Positions 1 through 8,547 are shown, counted from the stretch's first letter. The stretch is DNA of 64,000 nt from DASQHW01 sp038209365 (GCA_038209365.1 JBBQXS010000011.1:1-64000); one strand, 5' to 3'. Numbers and translations: made by a program. Notes: generated by a model from the letters alone, not told the origin.

Positions 1-114
1 CGAGATCTCGCGCACCACGTCTTCGTTCACGCCCTTCTTCGGCTCGTAGACGTACTGCTCGGTGTCGTGCCAGCCGAGCTTGTACTTGCCCAGATCGATG
101 CCCGAAACGGCCAT
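1..114 (-). CDS. sufB: Fe-S cluster assembly protein SufB, N-terminal fragment
   Basis: Only the first 38 codons are present; the gene runs off the left edge. The peptide starts MAVSGIDLGKYKLGWHDTEQ and ends NEDVVREIS. The GKYKxGWHD and NEDVVREIS motifs are typical of the SufB N-terminus. SufB is the scaffold core of the cytoplasmic SUF Fe-S assembly complex with SufC and SufD. The ATG follows a GAGGAGG ribosome site about 8 nt upstream. It is transcribed in the same direction as the UPF0182 gene, 127 nt downstream of that gene's stop, so it could have its own promoter. The call rests on a short segment but the match is specific. Confidence 0.75.
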   Translation of the reverse strand, partial: MAVSGIDLGKYKLGWHDTEQYVYEPKKGVNEDVVREIS

Positions 115-241
115 CAGCGACTGCCTCCTCGATCCCGGCTCGCTTGCGACTCGGGGTGGGGGGCCTCCCCATCGCGGCCGGGAATTAACACTACGCCCAT
201 AGTAACAATCGGTCCGGGCCCGAACAATCCCCGCTCGGGGG

Positions 242-3232
242 CTAGGGGCCCGTGGTGGTGGTCGTCGTCGAGGTCGAGCGCGAACGCAGGGCCGTGGCCC
301 GGTTCACATCGTCCACCCCTCGCTTGTAATGCCGCTGGAATTCCGCGAGATCTTTCCTCGCCAGCGCGTCGTCCGCGGCCTGGAACTCGCGCTGGGCGTC
401 CGCGACCAGCTGATCGACGGTCGCGTTCGGCGGCGGCTGGCTCCCGGTGCCCGGCGTGGTCGCCGGCGTCGTGGTCGTCGTGGTCCCGCCTCCCGGAGGG
501 GGGTTCTGGACGGGCGTGGCGGGCTCGTTGGTTCGTCCGCACGCTCCCGTGCCCTCTTTCTGCAAGCGCGTTTGGACGTCGCCCAAAAGGGCCGTGACCG
601 CGTCAGTGACGTCGCAGCCGAGCACCGCCCGATCGCCGGCGACCGCCGCGAGGAAGCGGAAGCGCGGGTATGGCTGCGGACCTTGGCCGGTCACCCAGAT
701 CGGACGCACGTACAAGACGGCATTGCCGATCGGGATCAGCTGCACGGCGCCCCGTTCGACCTTCGATCCGGCCTGGCCGAGCAGCGTGAACTGGCTGCTG
801 ATGAACTGGTCGGACTCGATCGCGGTCGCGGCCTTCGCCGACGACGGCGCCGACGCGTCGGACACTGAATACACGACGAGTTGGCCGTAGTTCGCGCCGT
901 CGGTGCGCGCGAAGATGAATGACGAAAGTATTCCTCCCTTCCGTCTCGGCGTGAACGACCGCTGGAGCGTGAACTCCTGACGCGGCGCGTTCTGCAAGCC
1001 CGGTAACTGGAGCGTGAGGTAGAGCGGATCGCTCGCGTCGCCCGATGCTGCCAGCGTCGTGTTGCGGCCGCCGTTGTTGCCGCCCTGCGCCGGAGTCGTC
1101 ACCGCGGCCGTCGTCCCTTGCTCGGGAGTCGGCGCGATGTCCCAGATGTCTTGCTTGTTGAAGTACTGCACGGGATCCGTGATGTGGTACAGCGCGTATT
1201 GCTCGGTCTGTGCGTTGAAGAGGTCCTCCGGATAACGCCAGTGCTCGCGCAGTCCCGGCGGCATCTCGTTGACGTCGCTGAACAGTTCCGGGAACGCCTT
1301 GCGATAGGTGCGGATGATCGGGTCCTTCGGGTCTACCACGTAGAACTTGATCGTGCCGTCGTACGCGTCGATCGTGGCCTTCACGGAGTTGCGCACATAG
1401 TTGAAGTCGGTGTCGAGGCCGCTCCCGATCGGTTCCTGCGGGTGGATCGATTGGGAGTACGGGTAATCGTCCGTCATCGTGTACGCGTCGTAGATCCACG
1501 TGATCCGGCCGTTGAGCACCACCGGGTAGGGGTCGGCGTCGAACTTGAGGAACGGCGCGGCGGTCTGCACCCGCGTCTTGATGTCACGGATGTACAACGC
1601 GCGTGACTCGCTGGTGACCTGGCCCGACACGAAGAGGTTCCAGTCGCCGAAGCGCAGCGCGAGCGCGGCCTTGCGGAGGAAGCTCGAGACCTGGACGCCA
1701 CCCTGCCCCGAATATCTCGTCGGCGTGGCCGTCGCGATCGACGTGGCCTCCTGTTCGGGCACCTTCGTGTCGACGACCGCGTATCCACCGAGAGTCTCTC
1801 CGAAATACACCGGGGCGAACTTCGGGTCGAGCGTGATATCGCCTTTCGGCGGGACGCCGCGCAGGACGTAGCTGGGCTGGTCGTTGTTATCCCCGCCGAC
1901 CTGGTCGGCCGCGGCCGCGACGACGCCGTAGCCGTGCGTGTACACGAGATGCTGACTCGTCCAGGAGTTGTCGGGCAGGTGTGCCTGATCGAGCTCACGG
2001 ACGGCCGCAAGTGTGGGCTTCGACGGCTCGTCACCGATCTTGTAGCGGTCGACGTCGACGTCGTTGAACTCGTACGCCGTCGACTGGGCCTCGTCGACCT
2101 TGAAGTCGTCGCTGGCCGGCTTCGGGTCCCAGAGCCGCACGCTGTTCAGCGTCGACTTCACGTCGCTGGTATCGGCGGGGTTGAGCGCTTGCTGATACTG
2201 GAACTGCTTCGCGTCGATGTTCGTCAGGTTGAACGCGTCGCGTGTCGCTTTGATGTTGCGGTCGATGTACTTCTGCTCTCGTGACAGCTCGTTCGGCTGC
2301 ACGGTGAAGCGCTGGATCGCAGCCGGGTAGATCGTTCCGACGACGATCGAGATGAAGCCCCACAGGCCCACGGCGATGATCGGGAACACCCAGCCCCGCC
2401 GCCAGATGTTCACGATGAACAGACCGGCCGCCGCGACCGAGATCACGATGAGCAGGCGCAACGCGGGCAGCTGCGCGTGCACGTCGGTGTATGTCGCACC
2501 GTCAACGAAGCCGCGGTGCGACTTCGTGAGCGCGAACTGCGCCAGGTAGTACTGGTACGTCTTGGTCAGTGCCATGAGGGCGAGCAGCACCGACAGGTGC
2601 ACCTTGACCTGGGGCGTGACCCGCTGGAACGGGCTCTGGAGCCTGATCCCGCCGTTGAGGTAGTGGAAGACCGCTGCGACGATCAGCACGACGAGCAGCG
2701 CCGCGAAGGTCCAGCCGGCCGCGAACTGCAGGAACGGCAAGCGGAACACGTAGAACGAGAGGTCCTTGTGGAACTGCGGATCCTTGATGCCGAAGCTCGT
2801 CGAATTGCTGAACAGGATCCAGTGGTTCCACTGCGCGGAGACACCCGAGCCCATGACGATCGCGAAGAAGATTGCGACGACCACGCGCACCCGACCCGCG
2901 TACGGCGCGACGTAGCCGCGATAGCGCTCGATGATCTCGTCCTCCGGACCCGTGCCGCGATAGCGCGGTGCGACGCGGTCCGCGACGATCAGGTTCACGA
3001 GCATCAGCACGAAGAACACTGCAGAGAAGATGAGCGCGGGCACCGCCTTGGCGGAGAGCAATGCCCGCCACGTACGCGTGAACCCGACGTCGTCGAACCA
3101 GAGATAGTCGGTGTAGAAGCGCGCGAGCCCGCGAAGGCTCAGCAACAAGACGACGAGCAGGATTGCGACGCCGATCAGCCAGCCGCGCAGGCCGAGCGAG
3201 CGCCGTCGAGCCTCGACGGACGGAACGCGCAT
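242..3232 (-). CDS. UPF0182 family membrane protein
   Basis: A 996-aa protein of the actinobacterial UPF0182 family, whose function is unknown. About seven hydrophobic segments fill the first ~300 residues, including the LIGVAILLVVLLLSLRGL stretch, and a large extracytoplasmic domain follows. The last ~100 residues hold a Pro/Thr-rich linker, a helical stretch and a Thr-rich tail. The ATG at 3232 is preceded by TAGCAT (3240-3245, minus strand) with 7 nt between and no ribosome site, so the mRNA is probably leaderless. As I recall, mycobacteria place a UPF0182 gene beside a PDZ-Lon protease gene; here a DivIVA-type gene sits between the two. Length is normal for the family. Confidence 0.9.
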   Translation of the reverse strand: MRVPSVEARRRSLGLRGWLIGVAILLVVLLLSLRGLARFYTDYLWFDDVGFTRTWRALLSAKAVPALIFSAVFFVLMLVNLIVADRVAPRYRGTGPEDEIIERYRGYVAPYAGRVRVVVAIFFAIVMGSGVSAQWNHWILFSNSTSFGIKDPQFHKDLSFYVFRLPFLQFAAGWTFAALLVVLIVAAVFHYLNGGIRLQSPFQRVTPQVKVHLSVLLALMALTKTYQYYLAQFALTKSHRGFVDGATYTDVHAQLPALRLLIVISVAAAGLFIVNIWRRGWVFPIIAVGLWGFISIVVGTIYPAAIQRFTVQPNELSREQKYIDRNIKATRDAFNLTNIDAKQFQYQQALNPADTSDVKSTLNSVRLWDPKPASDDFKVDEAQSTAYEFNDVDVDRYKIGDEPSKPTLAAVRELDQAHLPDNSWTSQHLVYTHGYGVVAAAADQVGGDNNDQPSYVLRGVPPKGDITLDPKFAPVYFGETLGGYAVVDTKVPEQEATSIATATPTRYSGQGGVQVSSFLRKAALALRFGDWNLFVSGQVTSESRALYIRDIKTRVQTAAPFLKFDADPYPVVLNGRITWIYDAYTMTDDYPYSQSIHPQEPIGSGLDTDFNYVRNSVKATIDAYDGTIKFYVVDPKDPIIRTYRKAFPELFSDVNEMPPGLREHWRYPEDLFNAQTEQYALYHITDPVQYFNKQDIWDIAPTPEQGTTAAVTTPAQGGNNGGRNTTLAASGDASDPLYLTLQLPGLQNAPRQEFTLQRSFTPRRKGGILSSFIFARTDGANYGQLVVYSVSDASAPSSAKAATAIESDQFISSQFTLLGQAGSKVERGAVQLIPIGNAVLYVRPIWVTGQGPQPYPRFRFLAAVAGDRAVLGCDVTDAVTALLGDVQTRLQKEGTGACGRTNEPATPVQNPPPGGGTTTTTTPATTPGTGSQPPPNATVDQLVADAQREFQAADDALARKDLAEFQRHYKRGVDDVNRATALRSRSTSTTTTTTGP

Positions 3233-3239
3233 TCCGCGG

Positions 3240-3245
3240 ATGCTA
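3240..3245 (-). promoter_or_regulatory. Probable -10 box (TAGCAT) of the UPF0182 gene
   Basis: TAGCAT on the minus strand ends 7 nt before the ATG of the UPF0182 gene. This spacing is shared by many starts in this window and predicts a leaderless transcript. Confidence 0.5.
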
Positions 3246-3307
3246 TGTCTTCTGGTCGCGCTCGCTGCGGCCGGCGATGCGGCGGCCGCGGGCGCGTGCC
3301 TCTTGCA

Positions 3308-5050
3308 TCAAGTCGTTGCTGTGCGAGCGTTGAGGATTTCCGCAGGAGCCAGCAGGCAGCGGCAGCCGGGGTGTGCGGGCGGCAACGGCTGTCCGGTCGG
3401 GAAGTCGTTGCCCTTCACCGTCGGTTCGAGGCCGTTGTCATCACAGTCGGAGCAGCGGCCCTCCTCGAACGGCACCCACCACAGCACCGCGCCTTCGGGC
3501 ACTGCGTCATATACGCCGCGCGACCACGCGAGCGCGAGCACCTCGGCGAGGGCGGACTCAAGCGATTGGTTCTTCCACTCGCGATAGCGGGCTCCGATGC
3601 GCTCGACGAGCCCGCCGGTGTCGCCGGCCTCACCGGAATCGATCGCCACGGTGAGACGCAGGCGCACGGGGGTCACGAGCGCGTCTGCTGCTTCTCGCAC
3701 CAGTGCTTCGTCCGCCTCGCGGCCCTCGGTGCCGGCGGCCTCACTGCCCGCGGCATAGGCCTGATCGACGGCATCGCGCAACACGGTGCCCCACGACGCG
3801 AGCAGCGCTTCCGGGTCGGGCAGGACCTGCGCCGCGGTCGGTCGACCCTTGTGGCGACGAACCGCATCGAGCAGTGCGTTCTGGTCGTCCTGGGCCACGC
3901 GCTTCGCCTTCTTGAGCAGCGGCCCGAGCAGCGGATCGACGACACGGGCGCGGACGCCCCTCCACTCTGACGCAGTCACCCTCGGTTCCTCGTCGTCCGG
4001 TGCCTGCTCGTCGAACCGCGGCGCGGGTTCCGTCCAGGGCTGCGCGGCCGGGTGCGTCGTGGTGGCGACGGCCGGCGCGTCGTGGTTGGAACGCAGACGG
4101 GCAAACAGCGAATCGACATCGGCGAGCGCGCCCGTCGTCCGGTCGTCGTTCTCGTCGTCGTCGGTACGGGTCTCGGCGCCGACGACATCGACGGTGGTCT
4201 CGAGGATCTCGTCTTCGGCCATCTCGGCCTCCGGCGACCCGTCGGTGTCGAGCGCTGCGATCTCGGCGGCAACCTCGGCTGCGATGTCGAGTGGCTCCGC
4301 GGCGGTGGTCAACCGTTCGGCCGCGGCGCGTGCTTCGACGTCGCTGAGCGCTTCGGTTGCTTCGAGGAACGTGCGCTTGACGTTGCGGTATGCATCGAGC
4401 AGCCGGTCGCGGCCACGACGCAAGACTTCGATCTGTGCATTCAGGAGCGCGCGGCGCCGCACGAGATCGCCGAGCACCCGCTCCCGCGCGGCTTTCGCCT
4501 CGTCCAACATCTCCCGGCCTTGCACGCGCGCCGTTTCGACCATGCCCTCGGATTCGGCGGTCGCCGCGTCGCACAGCTCCTTGGCGCGAGTCTGCGCGGT
4601 CGCCATGATCTCCGCGACCCGCTGCTCGGCCTCCTGTGTGCGCACCATCAGCACTTCCTCGGCCTCGGTACGCATGCGCTCCGAGATCGTGGTTGCTTCG
4701 TCCAGCGTCTGGGCCGCGCGCTCTTCTGATTTCTTGCGAATGTTCTCGCTCGCTTCGCGGGCCGAGCGCAGAAGCTGGGCCGTCTCCTCGCCCAGCGCGT
4801 CGAGGAGCTCCTTCTCGTTCAGCGGACGGGGCTCGCGCAACTGCTCCTCGAGCGCGTCGACGGCTCCCTCGAGCTCACGCTCGCGCTCGCGCTCGGCCGC
4901 AAGCTGCTCGGAGACGCGCTTCAGAAACCCACGGACCTCGGCTTCCGAGTAGCCCCGGAACCCCGTCGCGAACGAACGCGCCGCGACTTCTTCGGGCGAG
5001 AGATGCGGCGTGCTCGTGATGAGCCGCTGCCTCCGGTCGGTCTCTGTCAT
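3308..5050 (-). CDS. DivIVA-domain coiled-coil protein with a C-terminal phage Mu-F-like motif
   Basis: 580 aa from the ATG at 5050, chosen because GGGGAG lies 4 nt upstream; the frame stays open further upstream. Residues ~17-46 match the DivIVA N-terminal domain (LSPEEVAARSFATGFRGYSE). Residues ~47-270 are a highly charged coiled coil and ~270-370 an acidic linker. The last 50 residues carry CSDC, then FPTGQPLPPAHPGCRC. That CxxC...HPxCRC layout is typical of phage Mu gpF / SPP1 gp7 head-morphogenesis domains. DivIVA proteins sense membrane curvature and organise polar growth. The tail could bind metal or nucleic acid, but its role is unknown. It lies between the UPF0182 and PDZ-Lon genes in the same orientation. 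Confidence 0.8.
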   Translation of the reverse strand: MTETDRRQRLITSTPHLSPEEVAARSFATGFRGYSEAEVRGFLKRVSEQLAAERERERELEGAVDALEEQLREPRPLNEKELLDALGEETAQLLRSAREASENIRKKSEERAAQTLDEATTISERMRTEAEEVLMVRTQEAEQRVAEIMATAQTRAKELCDAATAESEGMVETARVQGREMLDEAKAARERVLGDLVRRRALLNAQIEVLRRGRDRLLDAYRNVKRTFLEATEALSDVEARAAAERLTTAAEPLDIAAEVAAEIAALDTDGSPEAEMAEDEILETTVDVVGAETRTDDDENDDRTTGALADVDSLFARLRSNHDAPAVATTTHPAAQPWTEPAPRFDEQAPDDEEPRVTASEWRGVRARVVDPLLGPLLKKAKRVAQDDQNALLDAVRRHKGRPTAAQVLPDPEALLASWGTVLRDAVDQAYAAGSEAAGTEGREADEALVREAADALVTPVRLRLTVAIDSGEAGDTGGLVERIGARYREWKNQSLESALAEVLALAWSRGVYDAVPEGAVLWWVPFEEGRCSDCDDNGLEPTVKGNDFPTGQPLPPAHPGCRCLLAPAEILNARTATT

Positions 5051-5137
5051 CGGGCTCCCCCAGACACCCCAGAACAGCGGGGTAGGCGCTCCTCCACGCG
5101 CGGGCATGCTAACCACCGCTCGTCGCGACGCGCCTGG

Positions 5138-6259
5138 TCAGGCTGCCTTCGCGTCCGGGCCGACCTTCTCAACCGCATCGCCGCCGTTTTCACGCAGCAC
5201 GCGCAGCGCCTCGTCGAACGTCTTGACGGGTACGACCTTCACCTTCGCGCCGGCGCGCTTCGTCGTGCGCTGGAGGTCGGCTTCGCACGAGGTCTTGTTC
5301 TCCGGCGTGGTGCACGCCGGCACGATGAACAAGCGCGCGCCTGCAGCTCGCGCGGCAACCGCTTTCTGCTCGATGCCGCCGATCTCGCCGACGGTTCCCG
5401 CGAGGCCGATCGTGCCGGTGACCGCAACCCGCGTGCCACCCGCCAGATTGCCGGGAGTGAGGTCGTCGAGGATCGCGAGCGACATCGCGAGACCCCCGGA
5501 CGGTCCCCCGATGCCGGCCGTGTCGACGTCGACCTTGACGGGGAAGTCGAAGCGCGGCGTCACGAAGACTCCGATCACCCGGGTGTTCACCTCACTCGCG
5601 ACTCCGACCGTGACGGTTCGTGGCTTGCCGCCGCGGAGGATCTCGAGCGTCACCTGCTCGCCGGCACGGTGTTTCCCGATGACGTCGGTGAGGTCGCGAT
5701 TGCCCGTGATCGTGCGTCCGTCGGCCTTCAGGATGACGTCGCCGTACTTCAGCACCTTCTCTGCAGGCATACCGGCTTCGAAGTCACTCACGGTCAACCC
5801 GGGCGCGTCGCGCACCTTGTAGCCCGCCGCTTCGAGTGCCACCTTCGTCGCGGCGTTCTTTGCGTCGGCCATCTGCTGTGCTGCCTGCTCGTTGAGCCGC
5901 GTCTGGGACTGCCCGCTCGGATTCAGCACCTTTTCCTTGATCACCTCCGTGTCGGAATCGAGCTGGGCCTGGAGGTAACGCCACAGGTTCACGTGATTTC
6001 GTTCGCGTACGAACAACAGACGGATGTCGCCACGCGGCCCGGGAAAGGTCTTCGCCCCCGTGACGCGCACGAGCTGGGTGAGCGGCACGGCGTCGCCCGG
6101 CGAGAGCGTCGAATACGGCAGGTGAATGACGAAGCCGGCGATCACTATCGCGAGCAGCAAGATCGCGGCGCCGAGGCCGGCCTTGCCCCACAAGGGGACA
6201 CGCCGCCTTCGTCGGGCTTCGACCTCGGCCGCCGGTGGGCCGAGGAGCGTGTCGTCCAT
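5138..6259 (-). CDS. PDZ-domain Lon-type serine protease (YlbL-like)
   Basis: 373 aa from the ATG at 6259, preceded by GGAG 8 nt upstream. A single N-terminal membrane anchor (residues ~26-46) is followed by a PDZ domain (~150-225) and a Lon (S16) proteolytic domain. The catalytic Ser lies in GGPSGGLAMSL (Ser254) and the catalytic Lys in GGIEQKAVAARAAGA (Lys299). There is no AAA+ domain, as expected for this membrane-anchored family. It should act on the outer face of the membrane. The adjacent UPF0182 gene is a frequent neighbour. The upstream in-frame extension lacks a ribosome site and was not used. Confidence 0.88.
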   Translation of the reverse strand: MDDTLLGPPAAEVEARRRRRVPLWGKAGLGAAILLLAIVIAGFVIHLPYSTLSPGDAVPLTQLVRVTGAKTFPGPRGDIRLLFVRERNHVNLWRYLQAQLDSDTEVIKEKVLNPSGQSQTRLNEQAAQQMADAKNAATKVALEAAGYKVRDAPGLTVSDFEAGMPAEKVLKYGDVILKADGRTITGNRDLTDVIGKHRAGEQVTLEILRGGKPRTVTVGVASEVNTRVIGVFVTPRFDFPVKVDVDTAGIGGPSGGLAMSLAILDDLTPGNLAGGTRVAVTGTIGLAGTVGEIGGIEQKAVAARAAGARLFIVPACTTPENKTSCEADLQRTTKRAGAKVKVVPVKTFDEALRVLRENGGDAVEKVGPDAKAA

Positions 6260-6330
6260 CCCTTCAGCTCCGAGCGCCGCGCGCCGACGCACCACATGAG
6301 GCTTGTCGCGCGAGGAGAAGGAGCCGCGTC

Positions 6331-6534
6331 GTGTCCATGGGCCACCAGACTGCCATGCCCGAGGTCGCGTCCCGATCGCGGCACCGCGCACTCCTGCACG
6401 CTCCGGAACCGCAACACGGGCGCACGCTCGCCAAGATCTCCGGACTGATCGCGCTGACCGCCTTGGGTGGCGCGTTGGCGGCCGGTGGGGTGGGGCTGGC
6501 GCTCATCTTGGCGTTGGCGACCGCCCGCGGCTGA
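6331..6534 (+). CDS. Small putative membrane protein (67 aa)
   Basis: GTG start at 6331 with AAGGAG 7 nt upstream; the alternative ATG at 6337 has poorer spacing. The first ~37 residues are basic and the rest is one hydrophobic Ala/Gly/Leu helix (LIALTALGGALAAGGVGLAL). I do not recognise the family. It diverges from the PDZ-Lon protease gene, leaving about 70 nt for two promoters. A perfect hairpin lies 41 nt after the stop. The ribosome site, the membrane helix and the hairpin favour a real gene, but the short length leaves doubt. Confidence 0.45.
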   Translation: MSMGHQTAMPEVASRSRHRALLHAPEPQHGRTLAKISGLIALTALGGALAAGGVGLALILALATARG

Positions 6535-6575
6535 CGGCCGTCTCCGGCGGCACCGGGCTCGACTCGAGCACGTGA

Positions 6576-6605
6576 GCCGGTGTCGCCCCGTCCAACGACA
6601 CCGGC
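6576..6605. terminator. Perfect 10-bp inverted repeat, possible terminator
   Basis: GCCGGTGTCG (6576-6585) and CGACACCGGC (6596-6605) are exact reverse complements around a 10-nt loop. There is no T-tract. It lies 41 nt after the small membrane-protein gene, so it could be an intrinsic-like terminator or an mRNA-stabilising hairpin. Confidence 0.4.
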
Positions 6606-6736
6606 CCCGCCGCTCGGTTCACCCGCGGCGGCCGTCCGAGCGTTCGCCGCCCTTCGCGCTCCCGGCCGTCGAGTGCAGATCGGCACGCAACGCATCTCGC
6701 TGTAGGGAACCCGCCCGCAACCGCGGCGAATCCGTT

Positions 6737-6742
6737 TACCGT
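6737..6742 (+). promoter_or_regulatory. Probable -10 box (TACCGT) of the HEAT-repeat gene
   Basis: TACCGT ends 8 nt before the GTG at 6751, matching the leaderless-promoter spacing seen elsewhere in the window. Confidence 0.4.
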
Positions 6743-6750
6743 CTGACGGC

Positions 6751-7350
6751 GTGGACGCGACTGCCCGGGCTGCAGCTGCCGCGACGACGTCGGACTGGCC
6801 GGCGCTGGCGGAGCTCGTGCACCACGACGACGATCCCCGGGTGCGGGCAGTGGCACTTGCCCGACTGGTGAGGGACGCGCCGCGGGCCGTCAGCCTGACC
6901 GTGTGGACGGACGCCGCGGCGGACGACGACCCTGCGGTTCGCCTCCGCGCTGCCCAGGTCGCGCCCCGGCTCGGCCGGGCGGCGGCGAGCTCGACACTGC
7001 TCGCGCTGCTCGCCGATGCGGACCCCTGGGTCGTCGAAGCCGCCGCCTACGCGATCGGCGAGCACCCGCGCCCCTCGGCGCGAGCTATCGACGCGCTCAC
7101 CGCCGCGACGACGTCGCACCCCGACCCGCTCGTGCGGGAGGCGGCGGTCGCCGCGCTCGGGGCGCTCGGCCATCCATCGACGCTTCCGGCGGTGCTCCAG
7201 GCGTGCGACGACAAGCCCGCGATCCGGCGGCGCGCGGTCCTCGCCCTGGCCGCGTTCGAGGGCGAGCAGGTCGAAGGGCGCTTACGGCGCGCGCTCGAAG
7301 ACCGCGACTGGCAGGTCCGTCAAGCCGCCGAGGACCTGCTCCGCGACTGA
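6751..7350 (+). CDS. HEAT-repeat protein
   Basis: 199 aa, GTG start, no ribosome site. The protein is made of about five repeated helix pairs with the HEAT/PBS-lyase pattern, for example DDDPAVRLRAAQVAPRLGRA, DADPWVVEAAAYAIGEH and HPDPLVREAAVAALGALG. Such solenoids usually act as protein-binding scaffolds; no catalytic motif is visible and no partner can be named. There is no signal peptide, so it should be cytoplasmic. It is convergent with mreB, with 4 nt between the stops. Confidence 0.75.
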   Translation: MDATARAAAAATTSDWPALAELVHHDDDPRVRAVALARLVRDAPRAVSLTVWTDAAADDDPAVRLRAAQVAPRLGRAAASSTLLALLADADPWVVEAAAYAIGEHPRPSARAIDALTAATTSHPDPLVREAAVAALGALGHPSTLPAVLQACDDKPAIRRRAVLALAAFEGEQVEGRLRRALEDRDWQVRQAAEDLLRD

Positions 7351-7354
7351 GCCT

Positions 7355-8350
7355 TCATTCCATGAACAGATCTCGCAGAGAATCGAAGCTCTCGAGGCAG
7401 CGGCCGGCGCCGAGCACCACGCATTCGAGCGGCGCGTCGACGAGATGCACCGGCAGGTCGGTCTCGTCGCTGATGCGCCGGTCGAGCCCTCGGAGCATGC
7501 CGCCGCCGCCGACGAGGTGTACACCGTTCAGGATCAGGTCCTGCGCGAGCTCGGGCGGCGTGCGGGCGAGGCATGCGATGACCGCGTCGCAGATCGCGCG
7601 TAGCTGCTCCTCGATCGCCGCGCGCACTTCCTCGGGAACGAGCATGATCGTCTTCGGCAAGCCCGACATGAGGTCGCGCCCGCGCACTTCCGCCTTGAAC
7701 TCGTCGTCGACCGCATACGCGGAACCGATCGCGAGCTTGATCTCCTCCGCGGTGCGTTCGCCGATCGCGATGCCATACTCACGCCGGACGTATGTCTGGA
7801 CCGCGCTGTCGATATCGAACGAACCCACGCGGAGCGCTTCCAGCGCGACGACACCGCCCAGCGAGATGACCGCGATCTCCGTCGTCCCACCGCCGATGTC
7901 GATCACCATGTTGCCCATCGGTTCGTGTATCGGGAGCCCTGCACCGATCGCCGCTGCCATCGGCTGCTCGAGGAGGTGCGTCTGCGCGGAACCCGCGCGC
8001 CGCGCCGCCTCGAGGACGGCTCGCTTCTCGACGTGCGTGATCGCCGAAGGTACGCAGATCAACACACGCGCGCGCGAGAGCCGGTTCACGCCGGCGCGTT
8101 GGAACAACAACCGGATCATGCGTTGTGTGATGTCGAAGTCGGTGATCGCTCCTCCGCGAAGCGGTCGTACGGCGACGATGTAGCCGGGGGTCCGGCCGAT
8201 CATCTGCCACGCCTCTTGTCCCATCGCGAGGACTTCCTGCGTGCGACTGTTCAGCGCGATGACGGTTGGCTCGTTGAGAATGATGCCGTTGCCGCGCGCG
8301 TACACCAGCGTGTTGGCGGTGCCGAGGTCGATGGCAAGGTCACGAGGCAG
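7355..8350 (-). CDS. mreB: Rod-shape actin homologue MreB, apparent CTG start
   Basis: The MreB/Hsp70 actin-fold motifs are clear: phosphate-1 loop DLAIDLGTANTLVYARG near the N-terminus, then MVIDIGGGTTEIAVISLGG, then HLVGGGGMLRGLDRRI. MreB forms membrane-bound filaments that direct lateral wall synthesis. The first ATG or GTG in frame (GTG at 8305) would remove the essential DLAIDLGTANT loop. Reading upstream gives CTG at 8350 (MPRDLAIDLGT), with GAGAGG 9 nt before it, so CTG is the probable start and the protein has 331 aa. It is last in a moaE / small membrane protein / mreB operon. Confidence 0.85.
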   Translation of the reverse strand: MPRDLAIDLGTANTLVYARGNGIILNEPTVIALNSRTQEVLAMGQEAWQMIGRTPGYIVAVRPLRGGAITDFDITQRMIRLLFQRAGVNRLSRARVLICVPSAITHVEKRAVLEAARRAGSAQTHLLEQPMAAAIGAGLPIHEPMGNMVIDIGGGTTEIAVISLGGVVALEALRVGSFDIDSAVQTYVRREYGIAIGERTAEEIKLAIGSAYAVDDEFKAEVRGRDLMSGLPKTIMLVPEEVRAAIEEQLRAICDAVIACLARTPPELAQDLILNGVHLVGGGGMLRGLDRRISDETDLPVHLVDAPLECVVLGAGRCLESFDSLRDLFME

Positions 8351-8363
8351 GGCGCACCGCCTC

Positions 8364-8540
8364 TCACTCGGTCCGCGGGCGCCGGCGCGGCGGCAGCGCC
8401 GGCTCGTCGGGCGCCAGCGCCCGTCGTCCGCGCTCGAACTCGGCGATGCTGTGCTCCATCGAGGTCGGACGACGGTTCCGCACGAGCACGATGGCGATTC
8501 CCACCGCGCTTCCGATCACTGCGAACAGCAAGAACGCCAC
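8364..8540 (-). CDS. Small single-pass membrane protein (58 aa)
   Basis: GTG at 8540 follows AGGAG with 4 nt spacing, and that site overlaps the moaE stop codon. One N-terminal membrane helix (FLLFAVIGSAVGIAIVLV) is followed by RNRRPTSMEHSIAEFERGRR and a Pro/Arg-rich tail. The TGA stop lies immediately ahead of the GAGAGG site of mreB, so the genes are tightly coupled. The family is not recognised. The helix plus basic tail next to mreB suggests a membrane partner for a cell-wall complex, which is inference only. Confidence 0.7.
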   Translation of the reverse strand: MAFLLFAVIGSAVGIAIVLVRNRRPTSMEHSIAEFERGRRALAPDEPALPPRRRPRTE

Positions 8541-8547
8541 ATCGCTC

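Larger units (their letters stand above)
6535..6750. other. Intergenic region (216 bp) with one hairpin and one -10 box
   Basis: No convincing gene is visible here. It holds a perfect inverted repeat (6576-6605), a lone GTTCACCCGCG element at 6617-6627 that resembles half a PHO box, and a TACCGT -10 box before the HEAT-repeat gene. Confidence 0.5.

Noticed and set aside
2477..3970. Plus-strand open frame of ~497 codons opposite the UPF0182 and DivIVA genes
   Set aside because: It spans two convincing minus-strand genes and their gap, has low-complexity Arg/Glu composition and no ribosome site or motif.
3308..5050. Possible prophage remnant because of the Mu-F-like motif
   Set aside because: No terminase, portal, capsid, integrase or attachment repeats are present nearby; flanking genes are conserved core genes.
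6617..6627. Single GTTCACCCGCG element resembling a PHO-box unit
   Set aside because: No second unit at 11-bp spacing on either side, so it falls short of a PHO box.
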